A stretch of 32,049 bases of DNA from a virus, in IMG/VR virus record IMGVR_UViG_3300033986_000018, positions 1 through 32,049 of that record; one strand, 5' to 3'. Positions 1-6,441 of this stretch are shown one piece after another. The position numbers were made by a program, and so were the translations under genes. Below the pieces are notes generated by a model, which worked only from the letters and a program-made list of their open reading frames with translations, ran no database searches and had not been told where the DNA came from. Numbering within the stretch: position 1 is the first letter of the stretch; each line of letters opens with the position of its first letter.

Positions 1-55
1 ACCAAATGGGGAGCTGATTCCACCTTTATACGCTGATGGTTGCGAAGGGTGGTGA
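1..55 (+). CDS. C-terminal end of an unidentified upstream gene (partial)
   Basis: The first bases read as the last 17 codons of a gene whose start lies outside the window, in the frame ending ...PPLYADGCEGW and stopping with TGA at 53-55. The stop overlaps the ribosome site of the next gene, a typical phage operon junction. A second frame is also open from base 1 and stops at 34-36, so the frame choice is a judgement. The tail is too short to name a family. Confidence 0.45.
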   Translation, partial: PNGELIPPLYADGCEGW

Positions 56-59
56 AAAA

Positions 60-287
60 TTGCAATTAATCACAAGAAAACTGTATAAAGAAATTAAGAA
101 GATGGACAGGCAAGAGATGGAGACTTTCTTAGCAAGAATATACCATCAAGGCTACCAAGATGGAATTGAGGATGGAAATAAAGCAGACTTTAAAATACAG
201 TTAGTCAAAGTATTGGAAAATACAAAAGGAGTAGGACCTAAGACGTTTGACAGGATTATGAAAACCGTAAAGGAGATGGGGATATGA
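60..287 (+). CDS. small phage protein with a helix-hairpin-helix-like segment
   Basis: This is a 75-residue protein if it starts at TTG 60. An in-frame ATG at 36 exists, but TTG 60 follows a GGGTGGTGA ribosome site and sits just after the stop of the preceding gene, so I prefer it. The protein is helical and charged. Near the C-terminus it carries GVGPKTFDRIM, which resembles a helix-hairpin-helix DNA-contact motif. Such small proteins are common next to recombination and nuclease genes in Firmicutes phages. The function is not known. The stop overlaps the next start as ATGA. Confidence 0.7.
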   Translation: MQLITRKLYKEIKKMDRQEMETFLARIYHQGYQDGIEDGNKADFKIQLVKVLENTKGVGPKTFDRIMKTVKEMGI

Positions 288-328
288 AGTGTGAAGAAAA
301 GAAGGAAAGTGAGGTCGAGGAAGGATGA
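284..328 (+). CDS. 14-residue acidic peptide, probably a remnant or coupling ORF
   Basis: The frame begins with ATG overlapping the previous stop and ends with TGA overlapping the next ATG, so translation could pass through it. The product is almost only Lys, Glu and Ser and ends in KESEVEE. The same tail ends the gene at 939-1112. It may be the surviving 3' end of a gene of that kind rather than a functional peptide. Confidence 0.3.
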   Translation: MKCEEKKESEVEEG

Positions 329-564
329 TTTTATTTGAAGCAAATATAGCAATACGTTGCCGAAATTGTGGAGAATTATACAAACAAAGTTTACTGCAAA
401 GAGATAACGAATACACAAGGTTTAGGTGCGGTTGTGGTGGAGACATTGAAATTGACGATGAATCCCTAATATTAGCAGAATTTGTAAGGCAACTGAGAGA
501 AAATAAGCCAGATTTGTATAGAAAGTTAGTGAATGAAATATTCGGGGAGGATGAGGGGAAATGA
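325..564 (+). CDS. small zinc-ribbon protein
   Basis: This 79-residue protein has two cysteine pairs, CRNC at about residues 13-16 and CGC at about 36-38 followed by GGD, the layout of a zinc ribbon. The C-terminal half is an acidic helix. A GAGGAAGG ribosome site sits just upstream. Short zinc ribbons of this kind are frequent in phage early operons, where they may bind nucleic acid or a host protein. The specific role is not known. The gene at 1109-1276 has a similar plan. Confidence 0.7.
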   Translation: MILFEANIAIRCRNCGELYKQSLLQRDNEYTRFRCGCGGDIEIDDESLILAEFVRQLRENKPDLYRKLVNEIFGEDEGK

Positions 565-740
565 AGCCTGATGGTGTATCAGACAATGTTTACAATGACC
601 TGATAAATGCACTTGAAAAAGCAATACTCCTGATATATGACATGTCAATTAGAAAAGTTGCAATTCCATACGACACAATACGAAGGTGGGAAAACTTGGT
701 TAGGTATGCAAGAAAAGAAGGAGGTAAAATTGACCAATGA
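561..740 (+). CDS. small hypothetical phage protein (59 aa)
   Basis: The ATG at 561 follows GGATGAGGGGAA and overlaps the previous stop; the TGA at 738-740 overlaps the next ATG. The product is a mostly helical 59-residue protein with a basic C-terminus (IRRWENLVRYARKEGG). It is too short for a confident family assignment. Coupling on both sides supports it as a real operon member. Confidence 0.6.
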   Translation: MKPDGVSDNVYNDLINALEKAILLIYDMSIRKVAIPYDTIRRWENLVRYARKEGGKIDQ

Positions 741-946
741 AAATAGTATTAAATGCAATTATTTTAATGTTTAGTGTAATTTGCATTATAGGGTTTTTAT
801 TATTCGTTGAAAACATAACGCCAGAAACTCACTTTTTAAGTAGAGAAATGATAAATGCTGTTGTGTACGGTTGGCTTGGATTATACTTGTTGAGATTGTA
901 TTGGTCATATAGTCAGAAGGAAAGTGGGGGAACAAAAGATGAGTAA
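737..946 (+). CDS. small membrane protein, two transmembrane helices
   Basis: This 69-residue protein has a hydrophobic helix at about residues 4-24, a short polar loop, and a second hydrophobic stretch at about residues 41-57, then a polar tail. It should sit in the inner membrane. It starts with ATG overlapping the previous stop. No family is recognised. It is not placed like a holin, since it lies in the early region, so an inner-membrane accessory or exclusion role is only a guess. Confidence 0.6.
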   Translation: MKIVLNAIILMFSVICIIGFLLFVENITPETHFLSREMINAVVYGWLGLYLLRLYWSYSQKESGGTKDE

Positions 947-1112
947 TACAAACGACATATTCCAAGTGGATTACATGCCTGATGAAAAGAAAATAAAGAT
1001 TAATCTTCCTGAAGAAGTTTGGAGGAACATTGATACTATAATCATGACAAGACTATTTCAAGAAGAATTGGTCGTTGAGAAACAAAAAGAAAGCGAGGTC
1101 GAGGAAAGATGA
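939..1112 (+). CDS. small hypothetical phage protein (57 aa)
   Basis: A GTG at 924 is in frame, but ATG 939 lies eight bases after a GTGGGGG ribosome site and is preferred. The product has a predicted beta-strand segment (KKIKINLPEEVW) followed by a helix and an acidic EKQKESEVEER tail. A related product starts at 10496 (NSDTKEIYIDIPSEIL...), with the same order of strand and helix, suggesting two paralogues. The function is unknown. Confidence 0.65.
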   Translation: MSNTNDIFQVDYMPDEKKIKINLPEEVWRNIDTIIMTRLFQEELVVEKQKESEVEER

Positions 1113-1276
1113 ACGGTTATCATTGTCTAAACTGCGGTGAAAAATTAAAACAACTTAGCATGAATCCAAGTACCGATAAATACGAATGTCCAAAGTGTTG
1201 TACAACATGGTATAGGGTAAGACATATCATCATTGAGTGGGTTGAAGGAGAAAAAAAGGAAGGCGAGGAAGAGTAA
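1109..1276 (+). CDS. 55-residue zinc-ribbon protein
   Basis: ATG 1109 overlaps the previous TGA and follows GAGGAAAG. Residues 6-9 are CLNC and residues 29-33 are CPKCC, giving two metal-binding knuckles, followed by an aromatic strand and an acidic KKEGEEE tail. The stop overlaps the next start as TAATG. It is the second small zinc ribbon of this operon after the one at 325-564. A nucleic-acid or protein-binding role is inferred from the fold only. Confidence 0.7.
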   Translation: MNGYHCLNCGEKLKQLSMNPSTDKYECPKCCTTWYRVRHIIIEWVEGEKKEGEEE

Positions 1277-1680
1277 TGAAAATTAAATTTAGAGTATGGG
1301 ATAAGAGAAATAACAGAATGATTAAGCCTAGAAAATTTGCAACAATTATACCTGTGCTTGACTTTAACGGAAATTTAGGGGTTATGGATACGTATAAAAA
1401 TTGGCATTGGCACGGTATAGTTCCAGAAAATGAATATGAACTTATGTTTTTTATAGGGTCTCATGATAAAAACGGAAAAGAAATTTATGAAGCAGATATA
1501 GTTTTATACGATAGAAATATTCACAAAGATATAGATATAGCAAAATTCAAAGTGGTTTGGGCGAAAGATAGATACGTTTTGCAAGAAATAAAGTACAAGT
1601 ACTATATAGACGATGTTACTTGGGAATTGGTTGAGGTTATTGGTAATATTTACGAAAATCCTGAATTAATGGAGGGATAA
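1276..1680 (+). CDS. YopX-like phage protein
   Basis: The 134-residue product begins MKIKFRVWDKRNNRMI and has FIGSHDKNGKEIYEADIV at about residues 59-76. Both are hallmark segments of the YopX family, a small beta-rich protein named after Bacillus phage SPbeta and common in the early regions of Firmicutes phages. Its biochemical role is not established. Length is normal for the family. The start overlaps the upstream stop. Confidence 0.85.
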   Translation: MKIKFRVWDKRNNRMIKPRKFATIIPVLDFNGNLGVMDTYKNWHWHGIVPENEYELMFFIGSHDKNGKEIYEADIVLYDRNIHKDIDIAKFKVVWAKDRYVLQEIKYKYYIDDVTWELVEVIGNIYENPELMEG

Positions 1681-1839
1681 AATGGGATAGATAGACTTGA
1701 AAGAGAGGAAAAGAAAGTTGTTATAGAAGCTATTCCTTATAGAACATTCAAAGAAAAAATTGCTATAACAAAACAATTCTATGGGAAAGCAAAAATGGAA
1801 ATTCACAAAGGTTATGTATATATAGAAAGAGCAATATAA
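1681..1839 (+). pseudogene. small gene with its start out of frame (single-base shift)
   Basis: A good ribosome site (GGAGGG) precedes ATG 1682, but that frame stops after two codons (ATG GGA TAG). The neighbouring frame is open to TAA at 1837-1839. It encodes about 50 residues that look like real protein (IDRLEREEKKVVIEAIPYRT...). Adding one base near 1687 would join the ATG to this frame as MGIDRLE. I read it as a gene disabled by a one-base deletion or a sequence error. A two-codon leader is the less likely alternative. Confidence 0.5.
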
Positions 1840-1853
1840 AAGGGGGTGATTGG

Positions 1854-2055
1854 ATGAATTGGGGGTAACCGTACAGGAGAACTATCGAAAAAAGAATATA
1901 TAGACAGAATTACAAAAATGACTGGAATGAGAAATACAGTATTATTTAGAAAGTTAAACAAGAATGAAATAAAAACACTGGCATTAATGTTTGAATCTGC
2001 TAGATACAGAGCTATAGATGAATACAAAAGGGGGTTAACAAAAAATGAATTTTAA
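1854..2055 (+). pseudogene. small gene with start frame disrupted
   Basis: An AGGGGGTGAT ribosome site precedes ATG 1854, but this frame stops after four codons (TAA at 1866-1868). The frame beginning at 1858 is open to TAA 2053-2055 and encodes a basic helical protein containing GELSKKEYIDRITKMTGMRN. Removing one T or G between 1859 and 1865 would restore a complete gene of about 65 codons. A shorter product could start at ATG 1918. The 3' end overlaps the start of the MazG-like gene. Confidence 0.5.
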
Positions 2056-2374
2056 TGAATATCAAAGACTAGCACAAAGAACAAGCTCAAAGAAAAATTC
2101 TGTAATTGATAAAGTTTTAAATGGATTAATGGGGCTAAATGGTGAAGCTGGAGAGTGTATAGATATATTTAAAAAGTATTTTTATCAAGGTCATGAATTG
2201 GACAAGGAAAAACTAATAGATGAATTAGGAGATGTACTTTGGTACATAGCAGAAACTTGCACAGGTATTGGGGTAACAATGGAAGAAGTAGCAAAAAGGA
2301 ATATAGAAAAGTTGCGAAAAAGATACCCTGATGGATTTGAAGTTGAAAGGAGCGTAAATCGTGATGGGATTTAA
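2045..2374 (+). CDS. MazG-like nucleotide pyrophosphohydrolase
   Basis: The 109-residue protein carries the all-helical MazG/NTP-PPase signature. NGEAGE lies at about residues 33-38, where the two glutamates are metal ligands, and LIDELGDVLWY at about residues 58-68 gives the second acidic pair. The family hydrolyses nucleoside triphosphates to monophosphates and pyrophosphate using Mg. In phages it is thought to adjust nucleotide pools or (p)ppGpp signalling. GGGGG precedes ATG 2045. Length suits the single-domain phage form. Confidence 0.88.
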   Translation: MNFNEYQRLAQRTSSKKNSVIDKVLNGLMGLNGEAGECIDIFKKYFYQGHELDKEKLIDELGDVLWYIAETCTGIGVTMEEVAKRNIEKLRKRYPDGFEVERSVNRDGI

Positions 2375-2708
2375 ATTAGGGGATGTAATATATTTTAAGA
2401 AAAGTCTTATACCCATTAAAAAATCATTTTTTCATAAAAGCATAGACAGGGAAGCAACAAAAGAGTTTGCGATAAAGCGCAAAATAGGATATATAGAAGG
2501 GGAACATTCCAAATGGTGGGTAAAAAGCTATCCAACCTTACAGAAAGGGATGGTTTGCGGAGTAAGAAATATATGGATAAATGGAAAAAAAATAAGAGTA
2601 TACCTCATAGCAAGAAATATGGCGGGATTTGATAGAGTGCCAGAGGAATTTATAGAATCTATATCAAATGTAGCGGAATCAAGTACAGGAGAGGATAGAA
2701 ATGAATAA
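2361..2708 (+). CDS. hypothetical phage protein (115 aa)
   Basis: GTG 2361 or ATG 2364 could be used; both follow AAAGGAG at 2346-2352. The product is basic and beta-rich, with paired Trp (KWWVKSYP) near residue 52 and RNIWINGKKIRVYLIARNM in the middle. It overlaps the MazG-like gene upstream and the DUF1599 gene downstream, so it belongs to the same operon. I do not recognise a family. Confidence 0.65.
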   Translation: MMGFKLGDVIYFKKSLIPIKKSFFHKSIDREATKEFAIKRKIGYIEGEHSKWWVKSYPTLQKGMVCGVRNIWINGKKIRVYLIARNMAGFDRVPEEFIESISNVAESSTGEDRNE

Positions 2709-2984
2709 ATATGAAAAACATGCAGAAATATGCAAACAGCTCAACCGAATATACAGAGATAAAAACCATGACTATGGGGATAGCTTTGGAGAAACATTTA
2801 AAAAATTAGGGATAATATCGGCAGTTACAAGGATAACTGATAAGGTAAATAGATTACAGAGTTTATGCACTAAGGAACAGAAAGTAGAAGATGAAAGTAT
2901 AAGAGACACATAATGGACTTAGCAAATTATTCAATTATGACAGTTATAGAATTAGACGAGGAGGGGTTACATGGAGATAGATAA
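2701..2984 (+). pseudogene. DUF1599/Nmad1-like protein, split by a frameshift
   Basis: The first part (2701-2913) has the DUF1599 hallmarks NRIYRDKNHDYGDSFGETF and RITDKVNRL, then DESIRDT, and stops. The expected continuation, an LANYSIMT-type block, is found at once in another frame at 2913-2984 (MDLANYSIMTVIELD). Restoring one base at about 2910 rejoins them. The second part begins with an ATG overlapping the stop (TAATG), so it could be made as a separate piece. DUF1599 is also called nucleotide modification associated domain 1 and is common in phages. The reaction is not established. Confidence 0.75.
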
Positions 2985-3162
2985 AAGAGTGGCACAAACA
3001 AAAAAGAGTTGTTTAAGAAATCAGATGATTAATTTCATAGATGTAGTATTAAATGTAGCAGAAAAAGAAGGAAAATTAGATTACATACAAATAGAAATAT
3101 TAAACCATCAAGGTACGTTACAAATGGATTATAAATTGAGAGATAGGAAGAAAGCTTATTAG
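2971..3162 (+). CDS. small hypothetical phage protein (63 aa)
   Basis: ATG 2971 follows a strong GAGGAGGGG site at about 2959-2967 and overlaps the end of the split DUF1599 gene. The product has a basic, helical N-terminal half and a strand-rich end (YIQIEILNHQGTLQMDYKL). No family is recognised. Confidence 0.6.
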   Translation: MEIDKRVAQTKKSCLRNQMINFIDVVLNVAEKEGKLDYIQIEILNHQGTLQMDYKLRDRKKAY

Positions 3163-3173
3163 GGGGATATAAG

Positions 3174-3512
3174 ATGAAATCAATAAAAGTACTTAGTAAA
3201 AAGAATTCTTTAAGCGGAGAACCAGTAACATTGACAGAATATGCTTTCTCAGATAAGGAACTGTTGCAGTTATTAAGCAAGAAAATGCAACTAGGATTTT
3301 CAAGCTTTAAAATTAAAGTTGAAGGTGAGGAGAAGGAAAAGAGAAAATACTGGGATTTTACAAACAATTTAAAACAACTAATTGGAATCTATGGTCTTAA
3401 TGGAGCAATGCAAGCAATTGACACAATGATTAAAGAACATGGGATAGAAACTATAGAGGAACTGAACGACAGCATTTTAGATGATTTGTATTACACAATA
3501 GATATGTTATAA
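3174..3512 (+). CDS. hypothetical phage protein (112 aa)
   Basis: The gene starts at ATG 3174 after AGGGGGATATAAG. The first half is basic and mixed alpha/beta; the second half is helical and acidic (GLNGAMQAIDTMIKEHGIET, LDDLYYTIDML). It is the last early-operon gene before the CRISPR-Cas-like module, whose flanking repeat begins 20 bases after its stop. The family is not recognised. Confidence 0.65.
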   Translation: MKSIKVLSKKNSLSGEPVTLTEYAFSDKELLQLLSKKMQLGFSSFKIKVEGEEKEKRKYWDFTNNLKQLIGIYGLNGAMQAIDTMIKEHGIETIEELNDSILDDLYYTIDML

Positions 3513-3521
3513 AAAAAGAAA

Positions 3522-3536
3522 GCCCTAAAAAAGGGC
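3522..3536 (+). other. short hairpin before the type IV module
   Basis: GCCCT and AGGGC form a five-base-pair stem around five A residues. No T-run follows, so it is not a standard intrinsic terminator. Its right arm is the first five bases of the flanking repeat; the left arm is missing at the second repeat copy. Confidence 0.4.
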
Positions 3537-3576
3537 AGGAAAAATGTTAGCTAAAGATATTATATTATAAACTTAA
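3532..3576 (+). repeat. left copy of imperfect direct repeat flanking the type IV module
   Basis: This 45-base stretch matches 8367-8413 with a few mismatches and one two-base indel. The first 21 bases differ at two positions and a 16-base core (GATATTATATTATAAA) is identical. It lies 23 bases before csf1. It could be a duplicated promoter or leader, a recombination scar from module capture, or a target of the module. The sequence alone does not decide. Confidence 0.8.
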
Positions 3577-3599
3577 CTATAAGCAAAGGGGGTGATAAG

Positions 3600-4379
3600 T
3601 TGAACGCAACTGAAATCATATACAGTGCATTGAAGAAATCTAACATAGAGCTTCCAGATCTAGAACTAGAAGATGTAGAAACAAAATGCATGATGTGTGG
3701 CAAAGAAATCAGAGAAGGCGTTAAATACAAGAAAGTAGTATCAGGGAACTTTACTGACTATGACGTATTCGCAAACATACAAGGTACTCATATATGCAAG
3801 GAATGTGCAACATGTGTAAAAATAAGGGAACTAAGAACAAATAACATCATAGCAGACAAAGACAACTTATATCTACTGAAGAAAAACGACTTAGAAGAAT
3901 ATCTATTCAACATAGACAAGTATGTATCAGGTGATTTTGTAATTGGCATCACGAGAAGCTTTAAAAAACACAACTCTTATAGATGTAAGGTAAACAACAA
4001 CACAAATGTATTTATAATCAGAGAAGAGGATAAAGAATACGTATTTGATAGAGCAAACATGAAAGTATTATACGACATAATTTGGGATATGTATATGTAT
4101 TTTCAAAAGGATGAGATATTGACTGGGCAATACTCTATAGCAAGAATAGAAGAATATGGGTTAGAAAGATTCAAAGCACATGAAGATGTAATTAGGCAGT
4201 ACAGAGGTACACATCAATTCGATCTACTAGTATACATACTAAACAGCGAGGAAAGAAACAAAATAGTTGAGGAAAGAATCAAGAAGCAGAAAGAAGAAAA
4301 GAAAAAGCAAAAGCAAGCACAAAAACAGCAAAAGGAAAAAGAACAAAGTCAAGTAGAAGGTCAATTAAAACTATTTTAG
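3600..4379 (+). CDS. csf1: Csf1-like zinc-finger protein, large-subunit-like component of a type IV CRISPR-Cas effector
   Basis: This 259-residue protein starts at TTG 3600 after AAAGGGGGTGAT. Residues 30-33 (CMMC) and 66-72 (CKECATC) make a four-cysteine zinc site. Between them lies SGNFTDYDVF, a segment like the F-T-D block I associate with Csf1. In type IV systems Csf1 takes the place of Cas8 in the multi-subunit RNA-guided complex. The last ~45 residues are a Lys/Glu/Gln-rich tail likely to be flexible. Length fits the family. It is first of six tightly spaced genes, and the Cas7-, Cas5- and Cas6-like neighbours support the call more than this sequence alone does. Confidence 0.75.
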   Translation: MNATEIIYSALKKSNIELPDLELEDVETKCMMCGKEIREGVKYKKVVSGNFTDYDVFANIQGTHICKECATCVKIRELRTNNIIADKDNLYLLKKNDLEEYLFNIDKYVSGDFVIGITRSFKKHNSYRCKVNNNTNVFIIREEDKEYVFDRANMKVLYDIIWDMYMYFQKDEILTGQYSIARIEEYGLERFKAHEDVIRQYRGTHQFDLLVYILNSEERNKIVEERIKKQKEEKKKQKQAQKQQKEKEQSQVEGQLKLF

Positions 4380-4389
4380 GAGGGATAAA

Positions 4390-4848
4390 ATGGATAGACG
4401 TATAGAAATTGCTTTCACAGAAGAAAACATACGAGATGTAGCCATATCTACCATATACGGTATTTGGTCCTGTATAGACTGGGACAAGGTAGATTCAAGA
4501 AGAGCATACGGCATTTGGGATGAATTTGGAAACAAAATCAAAGCAGCAGCAATGACTACAAACTCATATGAAAACTTTGTGGAAAAACTAGCTAGAAAAA
4601 TGGACGTCAGAAGTTTAAGAAGCAGAATATTTAGAGATGTTAGCCAACAGTCAGAGGAATTCAAACAAGCAGTACTAAAGCTGATAAGAGAAGAAACATT
4701 GCAGTTAGTACTAGAAGTTCGACTAAACAGAGATGCAAGAAAAGCAATGGAAGAATCCTTAAAAGAACAAGAATTGAGAGAAAGAGAATTAAAAGAAAGG
4801 AATAGACAAGTAAAATTTACAGAGAAAGGGGTTAAGATAGATGGATAA
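4390..4848 (+). CDS. cas11: Cas11-like small subunit of the type IV complex
   Basis: The 152-residue product is predicted to be almost wholly helical. It has a central basic patch (ENFVEKLARKMDVRSLRSRIFRD) and a charged coiled-coil-like end. It has no recognisable enzyme motif. Size, helical content and position between csf1 and csf2 fit the small subunit (Cas11) of type IV-B operons, which lines the inner face of the complex. It starts 10 bases after csf1 behind TAGGAGGG and overlaps csf2 by eight bases. The call rests mainly on context, because small subunits diverge fast. Confidence 0.65.
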   Translation: MDRRIEIAFTEENIRDVAISTIYGIWSCIDWDKVDSRRAYGIWDEFGNKIKAAAMTTNSYENFVEKLARKMDVRSLRSRIFRDVSQQSEEFKQAVLKLIREETLQLVLEVRLNRDARKAMEESLKEQELRERELKERNRQVKFTEKGVKIDG

Positions 4849-5677
4849 TATAAAAATTGATGTGAGGATGAAATTATTAAGCCCACTAAGCCACTTTGGA
4901 GATGAAAGATTAGGAACTATGCAGATTATGAGGACAAACAAATTCTTATACAACGGTGAATTCATAGATATACCAGTTTATTCAGGTAATGGATTCAGGG
5001 GACAATTTAGAAGAATAGCTATGAGGGATTATCTTGAAAGATTGGGTATTGCTGAAGAAGGAATTTCAGAGAAACTATATTATACTCTATTTACTGGTGG
5101 AGCTTTAGTCGGCGGAGCTAGATATGTAGAAGTAGGAGAGAGAAGAAGAATTAGAAAGATGTGTCCGCCATTAGCTCTACTTGGAACAGCTATAGGGGAC
5201 CAAATACTTCAAGGGAAAATGAAAGCTCCAATATTCCTACCAATATGCAAGGAAACAGTAGATTATACAGGTATAGAAAGCGATATATCCTTCTATGACA
5301 TGCTAGAAGAAGTATTTTATACAAGGAAAGACGACCTTAAGTCTGTAGAATACAACATCAAAGAGGAAGTAGCCAAAAAGAAAAATGATGACCCAGTGCA
5401 AATGAAATATGAAATGCAATGTCTATCCGCAGGAACTGAATTAATAGGAACTATAGTAATCGAGAACGTCAATAAAGTAGAAGAAGCAATGGTAAACGCT
5501 ACACTAAAGAAATTAAAAGAGGTACCATTCATAGGAGGAAAATCAGCAGCAGGGCATGGGCAAGTAGATATACAGTATGACGAACTAGAAAGTGAAGAAA
5601 CCTACTACAACTACCTAGAAGAAAATAAAGAAGAGATAAGACAGTGGATTAGAGAAATAGAAGGGGTTTTAAAATAA
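4841..5677 (+). CDS. csf2: Csf2 (Cas7-family) backbone subunit of the type IV effector
   Basis: This 278-residue RAMP protein begins with IDVRMKLLSPLSHFG, a typical Cas7 first strand. It has YSGNGFRGQFRR at residues 48-59, the S-G-N-x-x-R-G block typical of Csf2-type Cas7 proteins. Near the C-terminus, GGKSAAGHGQVDI (about residues 232-244) is the glycine-rich RAMP loop. Cas7 subunits polymerise along the guide RNA. The start overlaps the cas11 gene and the stop overlaps the next ATG as TAATG, so the stoichiometry is probably set by coupled translation. This is one of the strongest identifications in the operon. Confidence 0.85.
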   Translation: MDNIKIDVRMKLLSPLSHFGDERLGTMQIMRTNKFLYNGEFIDIPVYSGNGFRGQFRRIAMRDYLERLGIAEEGISEKLYYTLFTGGALVGGARYVEVGERRRIRKMCPPLALLGTAIGDQILQGKMKAPIFLPICKETVDYTGIESDISFYDMLEEVFYTRKDDLKSVEYNIKEEVAKKKNDDPVQMKYEMQCLSAGTELIGTIVIENVNKVEEAMVNATLKKLKEVPFIGGKSAAGHGQVDIQYDELESEETYYNYLEENKEEIRQWIREIEGVLK

Positions 5678-6441
5678 TGAACTTTAGAAATATTGATTTA
5701 GTAAAAATGGGGAAGGTAGCTATGCAGCTATCTTCCTTCAAGAAAAAAGAAGAAAGAGCGAAGCAAGCAATTAGAGAAGCGTTTGAAAGATGCAAAAATC
5801 CATACCTAGCAATTAGTGGTGGTAAAGATAGTGTAGCAATGGCTGGGCTAGTTAATGAAGTTGCCAAAGAGATGGGAAGGGATTTTGTAATGTGGGCACA
5901 CTTGTCGGATGCTTCATTCCCTCACACAGAAGACATAATTAAATTAACAGCAGAGCATCTAGGTAGAGAAGTTATTATAGATTGGTCTCCGGTATCAGCT
6001 TTTGATGTAGTGGGAAAAGGTAGCAAAGTTCAGTTTGGTAAGCGAGGATATTTTTTTGATGCAATTAAAAATTTTGTGGAATCCGAAAAGAAAGACTTAG
6101 CTTTTATAGGTGTAAGAGCATATGAAAGCAAGAGAAGAATGAAAGCAGCAAGAGCACATGGGATGAATTTTGAAACAAATGTACCAACTTATTGTAAGGT
6201 TTGCTACCCAATTTTATGGTACAAGTTAGAAGATGTAGCAGCAACACTTGTTAAATATAATTTACCAATTCACCCGATATACTTTAAAAAATGTGTCAAC
6301 GGGAACACTTGGATAAGGTTAGGTTATGTAACAGCTACAGATCTATTACATCAAGGCACAGCAGTTTTTCTAAAATTAAATTATCCAGAATTATACAAAA
6401 AATTGGAAGAAGCTTTCCCAGAGGTGAAGCAATATGTTTAA
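5677..6441 (+). CDS. cysH: CysH-like PP-loop protein of the type IV-B module
   Basis: The 254-residue protein has the adenylate-binding PP-loop SGGKDS at residues 47-52, as in PAPS/APS reductases and related ATP pyrophosphatases. The C-terminal catalytic ECGLH-type motif of true sulfonucleotide reductases is absent; the protein ends EAFPEVKQYV. A Cys pair (YCKVC) and a lone Cys (KKCVNG) occur in the second half. Type IV-B loci are known for a linked cysH-like gene of unknown purpose. Similar genes in phages can also serve DNA phosphorothioation or sulfur metabolism, but no dnd genes lie nearby. Its location inside the operon argues for a module function. Confidence 0.8.
   Translation: MNFRNIDLVKMGKVAMQLSSFKKKEERAKQAIREAFERCKNPYLAISGGKDSVAMAGLVNEVAKEMGRDFVMWAHLSDASFPHTEDIIKLTAEHLGREVIIDWSPVSAFDVVGKGSKVQFGKRGYFFDAIKNFVESEKKDLAFIGVRAYESKRRMKAARAHGMNFETNVPTYCKVCYPILWYKLEDVAATLVKYNLPIHPIYFKKCVNGNTWIRLGYVTATDLLHQGTAVFLKLNYPELYKKLEEAFPEVKQYV

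Noticed and set aside
4371-4886. Reverse-strand reading frame (171 codons) over the cas11-like gene
   Set aside because: It is Ser/Leu/Phe-rich antisense translation, opposite to all supported genes, without a ribosome site.
5677-6441. DndC phosphorothioation gene
   Set aside because: It is PP-loop related, but no dndB, dndD or dndE neighbours are present and it lies within the Cas operon.
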